A DNA stretch of 64,000 nt, from assembly GCA_963519305.1 (NCBI GenBank), contig CAUQMS010000002.1, positions 186,001 to 250,000 of the forward strand. The letters run 5' to 3'. The notes under the pieces are model-generated. The model made no database searches. It was not told where the DNA came from and saw only the letters and a program-made list of their open reading frames with translations. The translations under genes were made by a program, and so were the position numbers. Source of the DNA: Ewingella sp963519305. GTDB lineage: Bacteria > Pseudomonadota > Gammaproteobacteria > Enterobacterales > Enterobacteriaceae. Each line of letters begins with the position of its first letter. Position 1 is the first letter of the stretch. Shown here piece after piece: positions 63,162-64,000 of the stretch.

Positions 63162-63187
63162 AAAGCTCCTCACATGAGGGGCTTTTT
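63162..63187 (+). terminator. Terminator of the L,D-transpeptidase gene
   Basis: AAGCTCCTC-ACAT-GAGGGGCTT followed by a T-run (T7), 20 bp after the stop. Confidence 0.88.
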
Positions 63188-63224
63188 TTATGCCTGAGAT
63201 CCGGCTTTTTGTATTAAATGCCCT

Positions 63225-63242
63225 ATGTCATAAAAGCGTCAC
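63225..63242 (+). promoter_or_regulatory. Pho box of phoA
   Basis: ATGTCAT-AAAA-GCGTCAC: two 7-bp repeats matching the CTGTCAT consensus, with the standard 4-bp A/T spacer. About 85 bp before the phoA start, as expected for PhoB activation. Confidence 0.8.
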
Positions 63243-63326
63243 GCTACTGACTTAAGCTCCTGTGTAACAAAGTAAGACAAGTTGTATCTCTTCTTATCTG
63301 ACGTTCCATTACACGGAGTTTTCTTT

Positions 63327-64000
63327 ATGCATCAGCCTGTATCCCTTGTCGCCCGTGCGGTTGTCGCCGCTCTGCTGTTCACCTCTGCTCAGGCCGCGCT
63401 GGCCGAAGCCTCCCTGACCTCCCGCGCCGCTGTTGGCGACATCACCGAGCAAGGGGGTGCGCGTCGCCTGAGCGGCGACCAGACCGAGGCGTTGAAAGCT
63501 TCGCTTTCCAACAAGACAGTGAAAAACGTGATCCTGCTGATTGGCGACGGCATGGGCGATTCTGAAATCACCTCGGCGCGTAACTACGCGGAAGGTGCGG
63601 GCGGTTATTTCAAAGGGATCGATGCGCTGCCGCTGACCGGTCAATACACCCACTATTCGCTCGACAAGAAAACCCATAAACCGAATTACGTCACCGACTC
63701 CGCCGCCTCGGCGACCGCCTGGTCAACCGGTGTCAAAAGTTACAACGGTGCGCTGGGTGTTGACGTTAACGGCAAGGACCACGCCACTCTGCTTGAGCTG
63801 GCTAAAGCGGCCGGTTTTGCCACCGGCAACGTCTCTACCGCTGAATTGCAGGACGCCACACCGGCAGCACAAATTTCTCACGTAACGTCACGTAAATGTT
63901 ACGGTCCGGAAGAAACCAGTGAAAAATGCCCGACCAACGCGCTGGAGAATGGTGGTCGTGGATCAATCACTGAACAACTGCTTAAAACCCGCGCTGACGT
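63327..64000 (+). CDS. phoA: Alkaline phosphatase, 5' part
   Basis: The first 224 codons; the gene runs past the right window edge. It has a signal peptide (cleavage near AQAALA). The metal-binding Asp lies in ILLIGDGMGDSEI and the catalytic Ser in VTDSAASATAWSTG. Cys pairs (CYGPEETSEKC) form a conserved disulfide. It is a periplasmic phosphomonoesterase induced by phosphate starvation through PhoB. ACGGAG lies before the ATG. Confidence 0.95.
   Translation, partial: MHQPVSLVARAVVAALLFTSAQAALAEASLTSRAAVGDITEQGGARRLSGDQTEALKASLSNKTVKNVILLIGDGMGDSEITSARNYAEGAGGYFKGIDALPLTGQYTHYSLDKKTHKPNYVTDSAASATAWSTGVKSYNGALGVDVNGKDHATLLELAKAAGFATGNVSTAELQDATPAAQISHVTSRKCYGPEETSEKCPTNALENGGRGSITEQLLKTRAD

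Noticed and set aside
1..64000. CRISPR arrays, tRNA/rRNA genes, IS elements or integrases
   Set aside because: Looked for regular spaced repeats, cloverleaf/CCA patterns and transposase motifs; none seen.

Overview
The window reads as a chromosomal segment of an enterobacterium (Enterobacterales). The best fit is the Rahnella/Serratia/Ewingella-type Yersiniaceae, judged from an E. coli-like RAT sequence, SOS box, Pho box and Fur box, enterobacterial gene families (PhoA, MgtA, NupC, UmuDC, Bor, BglFB) and moderately GC-rich housekeeping-like genes. The genus is an inference. No tRNA, rRNA, IS element, integrase or CRISPR array was seen.

Layout. 1-5.5 kb: a beta-glucoside (bgl) operon on the minus strand, in the order bglF, 6-phospho-beta-glucosidase, OprB-type porin, bglG (cut by the window edge). 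One BglG-responsive RAT/terminator lies before bglF and a second before bglG. 5.5-11.2 kb: small regulator/enzyme/transporter sets (SDR with LysR, MFS with a GlxA/FtrA-type regulator, Gfo/Idh/MocA oxidoreductase coupled to an ABM monooxygenase). 11.5-14.9 kb: NupC-type nucleoside transporter, a DUF1345 membrane protein, and an ArsR-SRPBCC-ClpP paralogue set. 15-18.2 kb: PEBP protein with an AraC regulator, an exported protein, and two divergent small membrane proteins with matching C-termini.

18.6-25.1 kb: an M48 membrane protease, then an unexplained three-gene minus-strand set (cytosolic, membrane, exported). The set is divergent from an exported MORN-like repeat protein, and the shared intergenic region carries a 40-bp direct repeat. 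25.2-26.9 kb: umuDC under a near-perfect LexA box. 27.3-31.6 kb: VOC, TetR/AKR, a zone of gene decay (TetR tail, dehydratase remnant) and a LysR/membrane protein pair. 31.7-34.5 kb: dat-ddc, which makes 1,3-diaminopropane. 35-41.6 kb: DUF2461, Mn-type pyrophosphatase, SLOG protein, Na/Pi cotransporter, MgtA. 41.6-43.9 kb: NAD(P)-binding protein and several short candidate ORFs.

43.9-48.4 kb is the most distinctive accessory region: a TTG-started heptosyltransferase-like GT9, an HTH regulator with a perfect dyad before it, a trimeric autotransporter with a collagen-like Gly-X-Y tract, a lipoprotein, a 70-residue protein and an exported PLD-type nuclease. 48.5-51.2 kb: a free-standing second EF-G gene divergent from an ArsR regulator, with a dyad between them. 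The rest: LysR with a split chromate transporter, periplasmic GH3 beta-glucosidase, Bor lipoprotein, a Fur-boxed TonB-dependent siderophore receptor, a TetR/HlyD/MFS efflux set with nested palindromes, an L,D-transpeptidase, and the start of phoA behind a Pho box.

Protein functions rest on recognised motifs and remembered family resemblance; no searches were run. Start codons were reassigned where a ribosome binding site or the family's usual N-terminus favoured an internal start.
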